Positions 32,879 through 42,969 are shown, counted from the first letter of the stretch. The stretch is 64,000 nucleotides of DNA from Chitinophaga sp. HK235 (GCF_018255755.1 NZ_CP073766.1:5516501-5580500), one strand, 5' to 3'. Notes: generated from the letters alone by a model not told the origin. Program-made: numbers and translations.

Positions 32879-35293
32879 ATGTGGCAACGTTTAGCCGGCT
32901 TTGTGCTAAAATTCCGATTACCGCTCCTACTGCTGTTACTGATCGCCACCGGCGTGATGGCGATTTATGCAACCAGGGTGGAGATGTCCTACGACTATGT
33001 GGCTACCATACCGCATGATAACCCTAAATTTCTGGAGTACCAGAAGTTCAAGGAAAAGTTCGGAGGAGATGGTAATATGCTGGTGTTGGGGGTGCAAACC
33101 GACAAATTTTTCCAGGAAGATTTTTTCCGGGATTATGTGAAGCTCAATCAGGACCTGAAGAAAGTCAGCGCAGTGGAAAGCATTCTGAGCGTGCCGGTGG
33201 CCATCAACCTGGTGAAGAATGACAGTACACAGAAGCTGGAAGCGGGGTTGTTGTTTAAGGACAGCAGTTATACCCAGGCACAGATTGACAGCCTGGCGGG
33301 CGTGTTCAGGACCTTGTTGTTTTATAAGGACCGCCTGTACAATGCAGAAACGGGTGCCTACATGATGGCCATCTATGTAAACAAGGATGTTTTCAATTCT
33401 CCCAAACGCACAGCTGTGGTAGCTGAAATTAACAAACTGGCCAAAGCTTTTGAAGAGAAACATCATACAGAGGTACATTTAAGTGGTCTGCCACTTATTC
33501 GTACAGTCATGGCCGTTAAGGTGGCGGATGAACTGAAGCTTTTTCTGAAGATCTCTTTCCTGCTGACAGGATTGATCCTGTTCCTGTTCTTCCGTTCTTT
33601 TGGAGCAGTGCTGATGTCTATGGTGGTGGTAGCGATTGGTGTGATCTGGTCGGTGGCCACTATTGTGCTGATGGGCTATAAGATTACGTTGCTGACTGGT
33701 TTAATTCCTTCGCTGATTGTAGTGATCGGGATACCAAACTGTGTTTATTTTCTCAGTAAATACCATGCGGAATATGCCCGCCACGGCAATAAAACGAAGG
33801 CCCTTGTGCGGATGATCCAGCGGATGGGTATCGTAACGCTGTTTACCAACCTTACCGCTGCTATTGGCTTCGGGGTATTCTGTTTTACCAACAGTGCTAT
33901 CCTGAAAGAATTTGGTGTGGTAGCAGGGTTAAACATCATGTTCATCTTCCTGATCTCTTTCATCTTCCTGCCTTCTGTACTGAGTTTCCTGCCGGCGCCG
34001 AAAACCAAGCATATCAACTACCTGGAAAACGGTTTTCTGGGCAAGGTGCTGGATTTCCTCATTACGCTGGTATTTAAATACCGCAAACCGGTATATCTTT
34101 TTACGGGTATCGTGGTGATAGGAGCCCTGGTAGGCATGACCCGACTGAAGTCTGTTGGTTATATGCTGGATGATATTCCGAAGACTGACAAGCTGTATAC
34201 CGACCTGAAATTTTTTGAGAACAACTTTAAAGGTGTGATGCCGCTGGAAATAGCGGTAGATACCAAACGGAAAAACGGAGTAGTTAACCTGCAGACGCTG
34301 AACAAGCTGGATGAGCTGACGAAGCTGATTGAATCCCAGCCGGACTTTGCAAGGCCTTTATCGATTGTAGAGGGTATCAAGTTTGCCAAGCAGGCTTATT
34401 ATAACGGAGATAGCTCCAACTATGCAGTGCCTAACCAGTTTGACCTGGGCTTTCTGGCGCCTTATCTGCGGATGAAACAGTCCAATACATCGGCGAATAG
34501 TTCGGCTACTAACTTTTCGAAGCTGCTGTCTTCCTTTATGGATAGTACCAAACAGGTGGCCAGGGTGAGTGTGAATATGAAAGACGTGGGTTCCCAGCGT
34601 TTGCCGGTACTGATGGATTCACTGGCTCCCAAGGTGACCGCTATTTTTGACACAGCGCACTACAAAGTAACCTTTACCGGTACGAGTATTATATTCCAGG
34701 AAGGCACGCGGTTTATCATCAATGGTCTGACAGAAAGTATTCTGCTGGCTTTTGTGCTGATCATGGTTTGTATGCTGTATCTGTTCCGTTCCTGGCGGAT
34801 GCTGCTCATTTCGCTGATCCCCAACATTATCCCGCTGGTGGTGACTGCCGGTGTGATGGGCTGGATAGGGGTAGCGTTGAAGCCATCTACGGTACTGGTG
34901 TTTAGTGTGGCACTGGGTATAGCCATTGACGTTACTATTCGTTTCCTGGTGAACTTCAAGCAGGAGTTGCCGCGGCATGACCTGGATATTTCCGCTACAG
35001 TAAAGCAGACGATTCATGAAACCGGATTGAGTATTATTTATACTTCGATGATCCTTTTTGCCGGGTTTATGATTTTCAGTTTCTCTGAGTTTGGCGGTAC
35101 CAAGGCGTTAGGATGGCTGACTTCTCTGACGTTGGTGGTGGCGATGATTACCAACCTCACGATTCTGCCGGCGTTGTTGTTATGGATGGAGAAGGCTTTG
35201 TTGAAGAAGGCGCGGAAGAAGGAGTTGTGGACAACGCTGGATGAAGAGCAGGATATTGAGATGTCTAAGCTGGGTGTTGATGACAGTGAATAG
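32879..35293 (+). CDS. RND-superfamily transporter (MMPL family)
   Basis: This 804-residue protein has the two-fold RND/MMPL arrangement. One helix lies at about residues 12-30 with a large periplasmic loop (31-220), followed by a block of helices (about 220-375). A second helix at about 400-420, another periplasmic loop (to about 615) and a final helix block with FSVALGIAIDVTIRFLVNF complete the fold. In Bacteroidota such proteins are proposed to move hydrophobic compounds or lipids across the inner membrane; the substrate is unknown. It has no adaptor or outer-membrane partner beside it. It ends at a hairpin terminator. Confidence 0.87.
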   Translation: MWQRLAGFVLKFRLPLLLLLLIATGVMAIYATRVEMSYDYVATIPHDNPKFLEYQKFKEKFGGDGNMLVLGVQTDKFFQEDFFRDYVKLNQDLKKVSAVESILSVPVAINLVKNDSTQKLEAGLLFKDSSYTQAQIDSLAGVFRTLLFYKDRLYNAETGAYMMAIYVNKDVFNSPKRTAVVAEINKLAKAFEEKHHTEVHLSGLPLIRTVMAVKVADELKLFLKISFLLTGLILFLFFRSFGAVLMSMVVVAIGVIWSVATIVLMGYKITLLTGLIPSLIVVIGIPNCVYFLSKYHAEYARHGNKTKALVRMIQRMGIVTLFTNLTAAIGFGVFCFTNSAILKEFGVVAGLNIMFIFLISFIFLPSVLSFLPAPKTKHINYLENGFLGKVLDFLITLVFKYRKPVYLFTGIVVIGALVGMTRLKSVGYMLDDIPKTDKLYTDLKFFENNFKGVMPLEIAVDTKRKNGVVNLQTLNKLDELTKLIESQPDFARPLSIVEGIKFAKQAYYNGDSSNYAVPNQFDLGFLAPYLRMKQSNTSANSSATNFSKLLSSFMDSTKQVARVSVNMKDVGSQRLPVLMDSLAPKVTAIFDTAHYKVTFTGTSIIFQEGTRFIINGLTESILLAFVLIMVCMLYLFRSWRMLLISLIPNIIPLVVTAGVMGWIGVALKPSTVLVFSVALGIAIDVTIRFLVNFKQELPRHDLDISATVKQTIHETGLSIIYTSMILFAGFMIFSFSEFGGTKALGWLTSLTLVVAMITNLTILPALLLWMEKALLKKARKKELWTTLDEEQDIEMSKLGVDDSE

Positions 35294-35329
35294 GATGAAT
35301 TGAGTATTTAGATATCAGATAAAAAAAAT

Positions 35330-35379
35330 GAAGAAGCGAAAGCTATAGTGAGGTGCTATGGTTTTCGCTTCTTCGTTTT
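35330..35379 (+). terminator. Rho-independent terminator of the MMPL gene
   Basis: A perfect 12-bp stem GAAGAAGCGAAA/TTTCGCTTCTTC has a 21-base loop and a GTTTTC tail, 36 bases past the stop codon. It separates the housekeeping region from the accessory block. Confidence 0.7.
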
Positions 35380-35561
35380 CCTACCTATAACGGGTTGCAG
35401 GATGCTAAACTGCCGCAATAATTTAGCTAAAATGGACAAAAAACGGGCATAAAATAATCTAGTGGGCAGCATTCAAATACCCTTATCGCCGCTTGTATAA
35501 AAGCTGTGTATATACCGAATAAAAAGTTAGAGGTTTATAATGCCATTCTAACCACTAGTTC

Positions 35562-36269
35562 ATGAAAAACAAATACTTAAAGGGCGCTCATTTATCTGAG
35601 CGCAAGTTTAAGGAGATCCTGCGGCTGTTTGCCGATGATCTCACTGCGACGCAGATCGCTGATATAAGCGGAGTAAGCAGAGTAACTATTAATAGTTATC
35701 TGAAGAAGCTTAGGAATCAGATCGCCCGTTTCTGCGAGACGCAGCATCCAGTACCGGTTCCGGTCGTAGCCTACGACAACCGGTATGTTGAAACCCAGAC
35801 GGATATTGACAGCGGCGATATGCTGATAGCTGTTAAGCCGGAGGTTGACCGCATTGTAAAGCCGGTCATTTTTGGTATCTGCAAAATTGCAGACCGGTTG
35901 CACACCGAAATTTTACCTGATGTAACGAGGCCTATGATCCATGCCGCTACACGTGGCCGTTCCGTATTGGAAACGCTGGATACGACCGAGCGTTTACGTC
36001 GGTTTAACGGTGTTGTGGACTTGGGCCAGTATCGTTTGTACCGATTGGGTAATTCCCAGACGGATTCTGCCCATGGAGGTCCGTTGATGGATGATGTAGA
36101 TGCTTTCTGGGGTTTGACCAAGCACCGCCTGGCCAAGTTCAAGGGGCTGAACCGTAATACGGCCTATCTGCATCTGAAAGAATGTGAGTACAGGTTTAAT
36201 TATCGGAATGAAGACCTGTATGCGGTGTTGCTGGAATTGTTAAAAGCATACCCGCTTACCCTTTCTTGA
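35562..36269 (+). CDS. IS1595-type (ISXO2-like) transposase, catalytic residues altered
   Basis: This intact 235-residue frame resembles IS1595-family transposases. An N-terminal helix-turn-helix (residues 1-50) has LSERKFKEILRLFADD and VSRVTINSYLKKLR. The middle has VIFGICKIADRLHTEILPDV, and the C terminus has DAFWGLTKHRLAKFKG, then LHLKECEYRFNYR. The positions that normally hold the DDE/DDN acidic residues read AYDNRYV, TERLRRFNG and DDVDAFW in place of forms like IDESYFG, DGWRGYDG and NGIESFW. At least two catalytic residues are changed. The frame is open from end to end, with no frameshift. I found no convincing terminal inverted repeats, so it may be an old, possibly domesticated, copy. 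Confidence 0.75.
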   Translation: MKNKYLKGAHLSERKFKEILRLFADDLTATQIADISGVSRVTINSYLKKLRNQIARFCETQHPVPVPVVAYDNRYVETQTDIDSGDMLIAVKPEVDRIVKPVIFGICKIADRLHTEILPDVTRPMIHAATRGRSVLETLDTTERLRRFNGVVDLGQYRLYRLGNSQTDSAHGGPLMDDVDAFWGLTKHRLAKFKGLNRNTAYLHLKECEYRFNYRNEDLYAVLLELLKAYPLTLS

Positions 36270-36278
36270 TAAAATTAT

Positions 36279-36302
36279 TTGTCACGCCGTCAGGCGTGAC
36301 AA
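36279..36302. repeat. Perfect 10-bp hairpin after the transposase gene
   Basis: TTGTCACGCC/GGCGTGACAA with a GTCA loop begins ten bases past the stop codon. There is no T-run on the plus strand. It may be a weak terminator or part of an old element end. Confidence 0.5.
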
Positions 36303-36516
36303 CATTAATCTCGATTTAGATTTTGGTTGATAAATGCAGGTGGTATTCTTGCCGCTTGTTTATTTACATATATCTATATAGTAATAATTATTTGCATAAG
36401 TTAACGTCGTGTTAAAAAGATGTTATCGTCCTGTTATAGCCAAGTTTTCGAGCTTAATTTTTTGTTAATAAAGATTATATTTACAGCTGGTTGAAAATTT
36501 GTCAAGGAAACTGCTT

Positions 36517-36618
36517 ATGGGAAAGAAGTTAATTACTTCTTCAGTCGATTTATTGAATAAATCGCAAGGATTGTCATTGATTTTTAGTTATCGTACTGTC
36601 ATTACACCTGCCAGCTGA
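36517..36618 (+). other. Short leader reading frame upstream of susC 1
   Basis: The frame encodes 33 residues beginning MGKKLITSSVDLLNK and ends 128 bases before the susC start. Its start context is GCTTATG, identical to that of susC. No family match is recognised. It could be a leader peptide, a remnant of an earlier start, or chance. Confidence 0.25.
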
Positions 36619-36745
36619 AAGTTCTCCACAGGAATTTTATCAACTATTTTATTGCAATAACGGGAACCAAATGAATTGAGGCTTAAGGCCTTGATATTGA
36701 TTATTATTTTTTGAAGGTTAAAAACTAGGAAACAAAATCATGCTT

Positions 36746-39700
36746 ATGAGGAAAGTATTATTTCTCCTCCTGGCCGTGCTATGCGCGGTTGGTCAGGCAT
36801 TTGCGCAAAATCGCAGTGTTACGGGGAAAGTTACCGACGGGAAAGACGGATCACCATTGCCTGGAGTAACCATCCAGGTAAAGGGAACCTCCAAGGGAAT
36901 TACCACAAATCCGGACGGTTCATTCAGCCTGCAGGCCTCCGGGAAAGATGTATTAGTAGTATCATTTATTGGCTACGAAGCCAAAGAAGTACCTGTTGGG
37001 GAAGCTGAAAAGCTCAACATCGCACTGAAAACAGACTCCAAAAGCCTGGACGAAGTAGTTGTAACAGGTTACACCATGGAGAAAAAAGTTAACTCCACCA
37101 TCGCAGCATCCACCATTACCGGTGCAAAAATCAACAACGTATCCCTGCCAGATGTAAACCAGATGCTGCAGGGTAATGCGCCTGGTATCTCTGTGTCCAC
37201 TAACTCCGGCCAGCCTGGTGCTAAAACAGAAGTAAGAGTGCGTGGTATCGGTTCCATCTCTGCCAGCAACAGTCCTCTGTATGTACTGGACGGTGTGATC
37301 ATGTCCTCTGGTGATTTTTCTCAAAATACACCTTCTCAGGATATCCTGTCCAGCCTCAATCCTGCTGACATCGAGAATGTGACCATTCTTAAAGATGCAT
37401 CTGCAACTGCCCTTTATGGTTCCCGTGGTTCCAACGGTGTGGTGGTAATTACTACCAAAACCGGTAAAAAAGGTAAGAGCAGAATCAATTTCAATGGCAA
37501 ATTAGGTTTCCAGAATCTGGCGAAAAAGATTCCGATGATGAATGCCTCTGAGCTGCTGGAATATCAGCGTGAAGGTCTGAAAAATGTCCTGAATGGCGAT
37601 GGTACCAGAAAATACTCTGATGCAGATATCCTGAAATATCGCCCTGATCACCTGGCAGACTATAATACAGACTGGATGGATCTGGCTTTCCGTACCGGTA
37701 AAACTGCCGCTTATGGTGTGAATGCCAGCGGTGGTAATGAAAAAACCACTTTTTATGCTTCCGGTGATTACTTCAAACAGGATGGTATCCTGGTGGGCAG
37801 TAGCTTTAGTCGTTATTCCGGCCGTTTGAACGTAGACCACAAGTTCAACGATAAATTTGACCTGAGTGTTAAAATGAGCGGTAGCTACACAGATCAGCTG
37901 AGCGCTTCTGCCGGTAATTCCTACTCTTCTCCACTGGGAGGTGCTATGACACAGGTTCCCTGGATTCCTGCGCTGGATGAAAATGGTAACCCATATGCAG
38001 GCCATAAGGCTGGACAGCCTGGTTCCGTTGGTTGGTCCGGCGTAGCTGATATTCCTGATGCATGGCGTCCTACCCTGCAGGGCGGTAACTTCCTGCAGAC
38101 AGTTGCCAACAGCTACAATAAGAATAACAATACCCAGACTATTTTCAACGCAGCACTGGGATATAACATCATCGATGGTCTGCGTTTTGTAGTAAAAGGT
38201 AATGCTGAGTTAACCGGTATCCGTGAAAAACAATGGGTATCTCCTGATTCCTATGACGGTCGTAATAATGGCGGTTATCTCTATAATGTCAACTCCAACT
38301 TTGCACTGTATACCACCCAGCAATTGCTGACTTACAACTTCAGCGTTGCCAAGGATCACAATATCCGCCTGTTGGCCGGTAATGAGTATTCCTATCAGAA
38401 CAGAGTATACACGATGGCAGCAAAAAGCGGTTTCCCTAAAGGACTGGATTTACAGGTTCCTGGCGTAGGCGCCAACCTGTTTGATGGTGATGGTAATGAA
38501 ACAGCCTATGCATTCCAGGGGTTGATCGCCAAAGCGGACTATGACTACAAATCCAAATATTTCCTGAGCGGTAGTTACAGAAGAGACGGTTCTTCCCGTT
38601 TCCCCAAACAAAACCGTTATGGTAACTTCTACTCTGTAGGTGCTGCATGGCGTATTACTGAAGAGGAGTTTGTTAAAAACCTGAGCTGGCTGAATGATCT
38701 GAAACTGCGCACCAGCTATGGTGTAATGGGTAATGCCGAAGGTCTGGGAAAATATCCTGATTATCCATATCAGGGATTATATAGCCTGAAAGGTGCTTAT
38801 CTCGCAGAAGCAGCTGCTTTTGCTAACCAACCAGGTAACCCTAACCTGAGCTGGGAAAAACAAAACCTGTTTGACATCGGCCTGGACTTCAGCATCTTCA
38901 AACGTCGTGTATACGGTAGCATTGGATTCTATGACAAACGCTCTTCCGCATTGCTAATGGAAATGCCGATCTCTATGACCACCGGTTACCAGACATTAAA
39001 TACCAATATCGGTAAAATGCTGAACCAGGGCTTTGAAGTGACCATTGGAGGTGTTCCGGTTGCAACTAAAAACTTTACCTGGTCTTCTGACGTGAACTTC
39101 GCTACCCTGCGTAATAGAGTACTGGACCTGGGTGGACAGCCGTTCATCTCTTCCGGTTCCAGACAACGTATTGAAGTAGGCAGACCGTTTGGTTCCTGGT
39201 ACATGCCTATCTGGTATGGTGTTAATCCGGAAAATGGTCATGCACAGTGGGTAGGCAACGATGGTAAACCTACTGAAAGCTATACCGAAGCACAAGCTAA
39301 CAGGCAATTTATTGGTCAGGCACTGCCTAAAATCACTGGAGGATGGACCAACAAAATCAACTACAAGGAGTTCGATCTGTCTATGCTGATTACTTTCAGT
39401 GCAGGCAACAAAGCTTATAACTACAACCGTGCAAACCTGGAAAGCGATGGTGCAAACTCCCGTAACCAGGCAAAAGACGCGCTGGACCACTGGAAACAGA
39501 AAGGTGATATCTCTGACAGACCTGCCGTAATTTTCGGCGGTAGCGGAGCAAACCAGACTTCTTCCCGTTATCTGGAAGATGTGTCTTATGCAAGGATCAG
39601 AAACCTCACACTGGGCTATACCCTGCCTAAGAAACTGTTGGGTAATATGAAGATGCAGTCACTGCGTGTGTATGCACAGGCTGAGAACCTCTTTACCCTG

Positions 39701-39850
39701 ACCAGCTATAAAGGATGGGATCCGGATATCAATACCAACCCGCTGCCTCCAACCAGCACTGCTTCTGTAGCAACTACCAACGCAGGTGTTGATTTTTATC
39801 GTTATCCTACTTCCCGTGTGTTCACGTTTGGTATCAGTGTAGGATTGTAA
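36746..39850 (+). CDS. SusC/RagA-type TonB-dependent transporter, locus 1
   Basis: This 1034-residue outer-membrane transporter has a signal peptide (about residues 1-21, ending AFAQ) and a carboxypeptidase-D-like regulatory domain (about 25-100, VTGKVTDGKDGSPLPGVTIQVKG). A TonB-box-like DEVVVTGY follows at about residue 110, then a plug domain with LYVLDGVI and LKDASATALYGSRGSNGVVV, then a 22-strand barrel ending in the aromatic FGISVGL. It has no STN domain. SusC partners SusD to take up oligosaccharides or peptides. The ATG at 36746 is preferred over 36740 because it sits in the GCTTATG context shared by all four susC genes. susD follows after 36 bases. Confidence 0.93.
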   Translation: MRKVLFLLLAVLCAVGQAFAQNRSVTGKVTDGKDGSPLPGVTIQVKGTSKGITTNPDGSFSLQASGKDVLVVSFIGYEAKEVPVGEAEKLNIALKTDSKSLDEVVVTGYTMEKKVNSTIAASTITGAKINNVSLPDVNQMLQGNAPGISVSTNSGQPGAKTEVRVRGIGSISASNSPLYVLDGVIMSSGDFSQNTPSQDILSSLNPADIENVTILKDASATALYGSRGSNGVVVITTKTGKKGKSRINFNGKLGFQNLAKKIPMMNASELLEYQREGLKNVLNGDGTRKYSDADILKYRPDHLADYNTDWMDLAFRTGKTAAYGVNASGGNEKTTFYASGDYFKQDGILVGSSFSRYSGRLNVDHKFNDKFDLSVKMSGSYTDQLSASAGNSYSSPLGGAMTQVPWIPALDENGNPYAGHKAGQPGSVGWSGVADIPDAWRPTLQGGNFLQTVANSYNKNNNTQTIFNAALGYNIIDGLRFVVKGNAELTGIREKQWVSPDSYDGRNNGGYLYNVNSNFALYTTQQLLTYNFSVAKDHNIRLLAGNEYSYQNRVYTMAAKSGFPKGLDLQVPGVGANLFDGDGNETAYAFQGLIAKADYDYKSKYFLSGSYRRDGSSRFPKQNRYGNFYSVGAAWRITEEEFVKNLSWLNDLKLRTSYGVMGNAEGLGKYPDYPYQGLYSLKGAYLAEAAAFANQPGNPNLSWEKQNLFDIGLDFSIFKRRVYGSIGFYDKRSSALLMEMPISMTTGYQTLNTNIGKMLNQGFEVTIGGVPVATKNFTWSSDVNFATLRNRVLDLGGQPFISSGSRQRIEVGRPFGSWYMPIWYGVNPENGHAQWVGNDGKPTESYTEAQANRQFIGQALPKITGGWTNKINYKEFDLSMLITFSAGNKAYNYNRANLESDGANSRNQAKDALDHWKQKGDISDRPAVIFGGSGANQTSSRYLEDVSYARIRNLTLGYTLPKKLLGNMKMQSLRVYAQAENLFTLTSYKGWDPDINTNPLPPTSTASVATTNAGVDFYRYPTSRVFTFGISVGL

Positions 39851-39886
39851 TTGAAGAAGTTGTTTGACAAAAATCTTGGTTAAATT

Positions 39887-41320
39887 ATGAAATATCCAAA
39901 ACTTTCTATATTGGCGTTATCAGCAGCTACGGTTTTCTCCGCTTGTAATTCCAAGCTGGACATCAAGCCTGCTGATTCCATGGAAGATAAAGACATCATT
40001 AAGGAATCCAACGTCCGCTACCTTGCCAACGGTATGTATGAGCGGGCGCAGGAAATGGAGTATTATGGCCGCGACTTTATGGTGGTAACTGACCTGACTG
40101 GCAATGATATGAAAATCACCGCGTCCAACTCCAACAGGTTCCTTTTTGAGTTCCAATATCTTTTCACACCGCTGACTGCTTCGCAGTCACTCACCTGGCA
40201 GAATGCCTACAGAGTGGTGAACCAGGCTAACGTTATTCTGTATAAACTGCCTGAAACAGACGCTACAAAACCTTACAGGGGCGAAGCATATTTTATGCGT
40301 GCGCTGGCTAATTTTGATCTGGTTAGAAGATATACCAAGCCGTATTCCCTGGTGAAAGACAAGGCTGATGCTGCCAACACTGGTATTCCGCTGGTACTGC
40401 GGGCACTGGAACAAACAGAGGTTCCTGCATTTAAACCTTCCCGCGCTACGTTGAATCAAACCTATGATGCCATCATCAGTGATTTGAAAGCAGCGCAGAC
40501 CGTGGCTCCCCAATCCAAGCCAAGCACAGATGGAGTGTTCCGTGCTTCTCAGGACGCAGCTTCTGCATTGCTGACCCGTGCTTATCTTTACAAAGAAGAC
40601 TGGCAGAATGTGATTAAAGAAGCTACACCGCTGATCCAGAAATACGCTCTTTGGAGCGGTGCCGACTATCTGGCTAACTTCACCAGCGGTAATGCTACTG
40701 CTGAGGATATTTTCACGCTGCGTTTCCTGACACTGGAAAACAGAGGGGCGAATAATTTCGGTTACATCTACCTGCCTAATGACGGTAGTTCCACAGGCGG
40801 ATATGGTGATATCAGGCTTACTGATAACTTTATGGCCCAGCTGGATCCCGCTGATATCAGAAAAGGTGCTATCAAGACTTATTCCGGTAGTAACTACCTG
40901 ATGAAATGGGTAGGTAATGGCCTGGGTCTGACAGGTATGACTAACGTAAAAGTTCTGAGAATTAGTGAAGTGCTGCTGAACCGCGCGGAAGCTTATGCTG
41001 AAAGTGGAGCGTTACAACAGGCAGTAGACGATATCAACAGCCTGCGTGCAAAACGTGGTCTGGCTGCGTTTACTGATATGAGCGCTGACGGAATAAAAGC
41101 TGAGATCATCAAAGAAAGAAGGCTGGAGCTGGTAGGTGAAGGTTTTGGTGCTACAGACCTGTTTAGAAAAAAAGGTAAGCGTAGCATTAAAGACAACAAT
41201 GCGATCCTGTCACAGACACCGGATATCAATTATGATAACGACCGTGTAGCATTCCCGATCCCGCAGACAGAAATTGATGCTAACCCGAACATCGTTCAGA
41301 ATCCGGGTTATAATAAATAA
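39887..41320 (+). CDS. SusD/RagB-family nutrient-binding lipoprotein, locus 1
   Basis: This 477-residue surface lipoprotein has lipobox VFSAC with Cys at residue 20 and SusD-type TPR helices. AYFMRALANFDLVRRY (about residues 131-146), LLTRAYLYKEDWQNVI, ISEVLLNRAEAYAE and the C-terminal VAFPIPQTEIDANPNI are typical. It caps the SusC barrel and binds the ligand. Substrate not predictable. It is 36 bases downstream of susC 1 and ends 23 bases before the left end of the IS1182 element. Confidence 0.93.
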   Translation: MKYPKLSILALSAATVFSACNSKLDIKPADSMEDKDIIKESNVRYLANGMYERAQEMEYYGRDFMVVTDLTGNDMKITASNSNRFLFEFQYLFTPLTASQSLTWQNAYRVVNQANVILYKLPETDATKPYRGEAYFMRALANFDLVRRYTKPYSLVKDKADAANTGIPLVLRALEQTEVPAFKPSRATLNQTYDAIISDLKAAQTVAPQSKPSTDGVFRASQDAASALLTRAYLYKEDWQNVIKEATPLIQKYALWSGADYLANFTSGNATAEDIFTLRFLTLENRGANNFGYIYLPNDGSSTGGYGDIRLTDNFMAQLDPADIRKGAIKTYSGSNYLMKWVGNGLGLTGMTNVKVLRISEVLLNRAEAYAESGALQQAVDDINSLRAKRGLAAFTDMSADGIKAEIIKERRLELVGEGFGATDLFRKKGKRSIKDNNAILSQTPDINYDNDRVAFPIPQTEIDANPNIVQNPGYNK

Positions 41321-41343
41321 TTTTTGCAAACTGTAATTGAAAA

Positions 41344-41379
41344 GGGGGTGTCTCAAAAGACACTCCCTTCTTTTTTTTT
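41344..41379 (+). terminator. Terminator-like hairpin formed by the IS left end
   Basis: GGGGGTGTCT pairs with AGACACTCCC (one G-T pair) around a CAAA loop and is followed by TTCTTTTTTTTT. It lies 24 bases past the susD 1 stop codon and can terminate the susC/susD 1 transcript. Confidence 0.75.
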
Positions 41380-41387
41380 GGGGGGGG
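41371..41387 (+). repeat. Homopolymer junction T9 G8
   Basis: Nine T are directly followed by eight G, 35 bases before the transposase start codon. Such runs are slippage-prone and could be a sequencing error hotspot. Confidence 0.7.
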
Positions 41388-41421
41388 AAATCTGCGGGGT
41401 AGCTTTTTCCGTTTTTATAGT

Positions 41422-42969
41422 ATGCCCAAAGGAAAAACACTATCAGTAGTCTTTAAAGCCAATCAGCAGCACCAGGCTATGCTTTTCCCTCCCGAGATTG
41501 GGGATCTGATAGCCGAGAATCACCCAGTTCGTGTGGTGGATGACGTAATAGAAAAGATCGATATAACTTTATTGCTGAAGCGTTATAAAGCAGGAGGAAC
41601 CAGCAGTTACCATCCCAGGATGTTATTGAAAGTCCTTATTTACGCTTATATAAATAACATTTACAGTAGCCGTAAAATAGAGGAGGCACTAGGCCAGAAC
41701 ATCCACTTTATGTGGCTTAGTGGTATGAGTAAACCCGATCATAATACGATCAACAGGTTCCGTGGTGAACGCTTGCAAAAGGTATTACAACCTATATTCA
41801 CCCAGGTGGTATTGTTGTTATGCGAAGAAGGCTTACTGAACATAAAAGAACTGTACACTGACGGGACAAAGATAGAATCGCAGGCAAATCGCTACAGTTT
41901 TGTATGGAGCAATGGCATTAAGTACAGTAAAGAAAAAATAAAACAGCAGCTTAATGACTTGTGGAAATATGCACAATCAGTGGCAGCTTCAGAATTGGGT
42001 GATGATACGGACCCATCCGGATATGACAAAATCGACAGTGAAAAAGTCAGTAAAACAATAGCGGCCATCAATGACGCCCTCAAAGAAAAACCCATAGACA
42101 AGCGGATCAGACAAAAGCTGGGATATGCTCACCGTAACTGGCCTTCAGCGTTGGATAAGTATGAGCAACAGGAACAAATAATAGGCTCTAACCGCAATAG
42201 CTATAGCAAAACAGATCCCGCCGCTACCTTTATGCGTATGAAGGAAGATCATATGAAGAATGGTCAGCTTAAACCAGCTTATAATCTCCAGATAAGTACT
42301 AATAATCAATACATCGTCAATTACAGCCTTCATCAGCAGTCCACGGATACATCAACTTTAATCAGTCATCTCCTGCAGTATATACGGTTATATAAACGAG
42401 TGCCCGCCAATATTACAGCGGATGCAGGGTATGGCAGCGAACAGAACTATCAATGGCTGGAAAACAGGAGAATTACGGCTTATGTTAAGCATGCTTCCTT
42501 CGATCGCAACCAGCACTGGTCAACTAAAACCAGGGAAATGTTCAAGGCCCAAAACCTACCCTACAATGCTGAAAAGGACCACTATATCTGCCCTGCCGGC
42601 CAGCGAATGCGTAGAAAAAGTACGTTCCCAAAAACAACTAAAAACGGTTACGGGCAAACAATAACTACTTATCAAGCCAGAACATGCGAAGGATGTACAT
42701 TACGGCAGATGTGTCATGATCAACAAACAAATCGCATCATAGAAGTAAATCATAATCTAAATCGTCTTAAGGCGCTGGCTGACAAACGATTAAAAGGAAG
42801 AAAAGGAATACAGAAGCGTAAACAACGTTGCCATGACGTGGAATCTGTCTTCGCAAATATTAAGCATAATCATGGCTTTAAAAGATTTATGCTAAAAGGG
42901 ATGGATAAAGTGTCAATCGAAATGGGATTAATGGCTATGGCACACAATCTTAGAAAGAAAACAGCATAA
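41422..42969 (+). CDS. IS1182-family transposase
   Basis: This 515-residue DDE transposase looks full-length. The N-terminal domain has FPPEIGDLIAENHPVRVVDD, YHPRMLLKVLIYAY and GMSKPDHNTINRFR. The catalytic acids are in LYTDGTKIES (Asp, about residue 147), ITADAGYGSEQN (Asp, about residue 335) and VESVFANIKHNHGF (Glu, about residue 474). Cys pairs near the C-terminal third (YICPAGQRM and CEGCTLRQMCHD) form a zinc-ribbon-like insert typical of this family. No stop or frameshift is present, so the element may still be active. Confidence 0.94.
   Translation: MPKGKTLSVVFKANQQHQAMLFPPEIGDLIAENHPVRVVDDVIEKIDITLLLKRYKAGGTSSYHPRMLLKVLIYAYINNIYSSRKIEEALGQNIHFMWLSGMSKPDHNTINRFRGERLQKVLQPIFTQVVLLLCEEGLLNIKELYTDGTKIESQANRYSFVWSNGIKYSKEKIKQQLNDLWKYAQSVAASELGDDTDPSGYDKIDSEKVSKTIAAINDALKEKPIDKRIRQKLGYAHRNWPSALDKYEQQEQIIGSNRNSYSKTDPAATFMRMKEDHMKNGQLKPAYNLQISTNNQYIVNYSLHQQSTDTSTLISHLLQYIRLYKRVPANITADAGYGSEQNYQWLENRRITAYVKHASFDRNQHWSTKTREMFKAQNLPYNAEKDHYICPAGQRMRRKSTFPKTTKNGYGQTITTYQARTCEGCTLRQMCHDQQTNRIIEVNHNLNRLKALADKRLKGRKGIQKRKQRCHDVESVFANIKHNHGFKRFMLKGMDKVSIEMGLMAMAHNLRKKTA

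Larger units (their letters stand above)
36270..36745. other. Long leader region of susC 1
   Basis: This 476-base AT-rich region holds a hairpin at 36279-36302, then a leader with a short reading frame at 36517-36618 whose ATG is preceded by the same GCTT found before the real susC start. No recognisable -7 box of the TAnnTTTG type was found; TATATTTA near 36480 is the nearest. No regulator gene is present. Confidence 0.4.

Noticed and set aside
36279..36302. The hairpin after the IS1595-type gene as a terminal inverted repeat of the element
   Set aside because: No matching inverted copy was found upstream of the gene around 35380-35560.
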